A stretch of 7,165 bases of DNA from Symbiobacteriaceae bacterium (GTDB lineage: Bacteria; Bacillota_E; Symbiobacteriia; Symbiobacteriales; Symbiobacteriaceae). The notes beneath the pieces were generated by a model. It did no database searches. It was not told where the DNA came from and saw only the letters and a program-made list of their open reading frames with translations. A program made the translations under genes and the position numbers. Shown here piece by piece: positions 5,950 through 7,165 of the stretch. The stretch lies in contig DAHVXO010000355.1 in the NCBI GenBank assembly GCA_027356675.1, forward strand, positions 1 through 7,165, in the 5' to 3' direction. Positions within the stretch are counted from its first letter, which is position 1. Every line of letters starts with the position of its first letter.

Positions 5950-5951
5950 TC

Positions 5952-6038
5952 ATGTTCGTCAAGGTGGGGGGAGGAAACGGCGCCGCTCGGCTGCGGCAGG
6001 AGACTCGTCCGTGTTTCGGAGCCAGGTTCCCGACATGA
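5952..6038 (+). CDS. Possible 28-codon upstream ORF/leader peptide before the permease
   Basis: ATG 5952 opens a 28-codon frame (peptide starts MFVKVGGGNG and ends CFGARFPT) that stops at TGA 6036-6038, overlapping by ATGA an in-frame permease ATG at 6035. AAGGGG (5939-5944) lies 7 bases upstream and sits in a small hairpin. The ATGA overlap repeats the coupling seen between the hydroxylase genes. Against it: the peptide is short, basic, Gly-rich and resembles no family I know; the same bases are also open in the permease frame. Treat it as a candidate only. Confidence 0.2.
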   Translation: MFVKVGGGNGAARLRQETRPCFGARFPT

Positions 6039-6052
6039 ACTCACCACGCATC

Positions 6053-6062
6053 GAAGGGGGAG
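6053..6062 (+). promoter_or_regulatory. Ribosome binding site GAAGGGGGAG that decides the permease start
   Basis: This purine-rich site is 8 bases before GTG 6071, ideal spacing. The in-frame ATG at 6035 and ATG at 5921 have no comparable site (GAGCCAGG and CTAGAG upstream, respectively). It supports GTG 6071 as the main start. Confidence 0.5.
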
Positions 6063-6070
6063 CGAAACGG

Positions 6071-7165
6071 GTGACACTGAAGAACCAGGTCGAAAGTCAC
6101 GAGATCGTAGAATTGACTCCGTCCGGCATGAAAGCGATTGACAACAGCCCGCTGCTCAATGATGATCTGCGTCCAACGCGCAAAGATGAGCGCACCTGGG
6201 AGACATACAACATTTCCGCTCTCTGGATTGGTATGGCCGTGTGCATTCCTACTTATCAACTTTCGTCTGGCCTGATTGCCGCGGGCATGAACTGGTGGCA
6301 AGCCGTCCTCACCATCCTGCTTGGTCAGCTAATCGTCCTGATCCCACTCATCCTGAACGCCCATGCGGGAACCAAGTTTGGTATTCCTTATCCGGTCTTC
6401 GCCCGCCTCTGGTATGGCGTGAAGGGATCCCACATCCCATCGATCGCCCGGGCCATCGTGGCGGCCGGCTGGTTCGGCATTCAGACCTGGATCGGCGGCT
6501 CCGGCCTCGACGTTCTGTTCAGCAAGATGTGGTCCGGCTGGTCTGCGGTGCCGGCCCATCTGGGCGTTGCGTTCATACTCTTCTGGGGCATCAACGTCTG
6601 GATTGCCTATCTCGGCCCGGACGCCATCAAAAAGTTGGAGTCCTGGGGCGCTCCTATCCTGATCGGCATGGGCCTGGTTCTGCTGTGGTGGGCTTACAGT
6701 GCCGCAGGCGGCTGGGGGCCCATGCTGTCGACGCCCTCCAAGTTCCAGACCAATGCTGAGTTCTTGAAGGTCTTCTTCCCGGCCCTCACCGGCATGATTG
6801 GCTTCTGGGCGACCCTTGCCCTGAACATTCCGGACTTCACCCGGTACGCCAAGAGCCAGAAGGCGCAGATCTGGGGCCAGATCTGGGGCCTGCCGACCAC
6901 CATGGCGCTGTACTCTTTCATCGGCGTGGCCGTTACTTCGGCGACGGTCGTGGTTTACGGTGAGGCCATCTGGGATCCGGTCATACTCATGTCCAAGTTC
7001 CCCACCTGGGTGGTTCTGATCGGCACCGCCGGCATCATCCTCGCCACCATCACTACCAACATCGCAGCGAATGTGGTGGCCCCGGTTCGTGCCTTCGAGA
7101 ACCTCCTCCCCCGCAAGCTCACGTGGGGACACGGCGTTCTGATCACGGGCCTGCTGGGCATCGCC
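6071..7165 (+). CDS. NCS1-family nucleobase/hydantoin/allantoin-type permease, 3'-truncated by the window
   Basis: 365 codons visible, open at the window end; family members have about 450-500 residues and 12 helices, so roughly the first nine or ten helices are present. GTG 6071 is chosen for its ribosome site; in-frame ATG 6035 would add 12 residues and ATG 5921 fifty, and no stop interrupts the frame back to 5873. After a hydrophilic N terminus ending in DDLRPTRKDERTWETYNISALWIG, the NCS1 hallmarks are clear: GTKFGIPYPVFARLWYGVKG after helix 2, RAIVAAGWFGIQTWIGG (helix 3) with Trp134 and Gln138 in the places of the substrate-stacking Trp and hydrogen-bonding Gln of Mhp1, and LNIPDFTRYAKSQ (helix 8) with Asn252. 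These are cation- or proton-coupled importers of purines, pyrimidines, hydantoins or allantoin. Position after the hydroxylase genes suggests it supplies their substrate. Exact substrate is not readable. Confidence 0.93.
   Translation, partial: MTLKNQVESHEIVELTPSGMKAIDNSPLLNDDLRPTRKDERTWETYNISALWIGMAVCIPTYQLSSGLIAAGMNWWQAVLTILLGQLIVLIPLILNAHAGTKFGIPYPVFARLWYGVKGSHIPSIARAIVAAGWFGIQTWIGGSGLDVLFSKMWSGWSAVPAHLGVAFILFWGINVWIAYLGPDAIKKLESWGAPILIGMGLVLLWWAYSAAGGWGPMLSTPSKFQTNAEFLKVFFPALTGMIGFWATLALNIPDFTRYAKSQKAQIWGQIWGLPTTMALYSFIGVAVTSATVVVYGEAIWDPVILMSKFPTWVVLIGTAGIILATITTNIAANVVAPVRAFENLLPRKLTWGHGVLITGLLGIA
6866..6889 (+). repeat. Perfect in-frame tandem 12-mer inside the permease
   Basis: CAGATCTGGGGC occurs twice in direct succession (6866-6877 and 6878-6889), encoding QIWG-QIWG before LP at residues 266-273. 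It falls in the conserved loop after helix 8, where family members often have a Q-x-x-G-Q-x-x-G-L-P pattern, so the protein repeat is ordinary; the exact DNA identity is mildly notable. Confidence 0.7.

Larger units (their letters stand above)
5743..6070. other. Intergenic region/leader between the hydroxylase operon and the permease
   Basis: This 328-base stretch has no confident gene. The first part contains only a weak hairpin CCCCG-CAT-CGGGG (5760-5772), so no convincing terminator separates the hydroxylase genes from the permease and read-through is possible. Bases about 5811-5950 are AT-richer and contain several inverted repeats (annotated separately). No -35/-10 pair close to consensus was found. 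A possible 28-codon ORF and several in-frame alternative permease starts occupy 5921-6070. I do not recognise a known riboswitch class here. Confidence 0.5.

Noticed and set aside
6329..7132. 267-codon open frame on the minus strand opposite the permease
   Set aside because: Low-complexity, charged, Gly/Asp/Arg-rich translation typical of antisense frames of membrane-protein genes; the permease on the + strand carries clear NCS1 motifs.

Overview
The window is GC-rich with strong GGAGG-type Shine-Dalgarno sites and tight ATGA gene overlaps. It looks like a chromosomal segment of a high-GC bacterium; a Chloroflexota, high-GC Bacillota or actinobacterial host would all fit, and I cannot decide from the sequence. 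No rRNA, tRNA, transposase, CRISPR array or phage gene is visible. All genes found lie on the + strand.

Layout. (1) 3-107: the last 34 codons of a NarL/LuxR-type response regulator, with a DNA-recognition helix close to DevR/DosR as remembered. (2) 108-291: a very strong GC-rich hairpin, an overlapping second inverted repeat, and a good sigma70-type promoter (TTGAAA-N17-TAGAAT). (3) 292-1199: two small integral membrane proteins of unknown function, 170 and 121 aa, probably co-transcribed and each with a strong ribosome binding site. The first has four predicted helices and histidines that could ligate haem. (4) 1200-1546: no gene; two perfect hairpins (12 bp and 21 bp) that isolate the membrane pair from what follows, then a weak promoter/operator region. 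(5) 1547-5742: a four-gene molybdenum hydroxylase operon in the order CoxG-like SRPBCC protein, FAD subunit, [2Fe-2S] subunit, molybdopterin subunit; the last three are joined by 4-bp ATGA overlaps. (6) 5743-6070: no confident gene; AT-richer leader with several hairpins and a possible 28-codon upstream ORF. (7) 6071-7165: the first 365 codons of an NCS1-family nucleobase/hydantoin-type permease, cut by the window end.

How it works together. The hydroxylase resembles aerobic CO dehydrogenase in subunit layout, but its large subunit carries PYRGAGR where true (form I) CO dehydrogenases have the AYRCSFR cysteine loop. With an NCS1 permease directly downstream, the most economical reading is uptake and hydroxylation of an N-heterocycle (purine, pyrimidine, hydantoin or similar) rather than CO oxidation. 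The substrate cannot be read from the sequence. The membrane-protein pair with the DevR-like regulator appears to be a separate transcription unit, possibly concerned with redox or diatomic gas signalling; that is inference.
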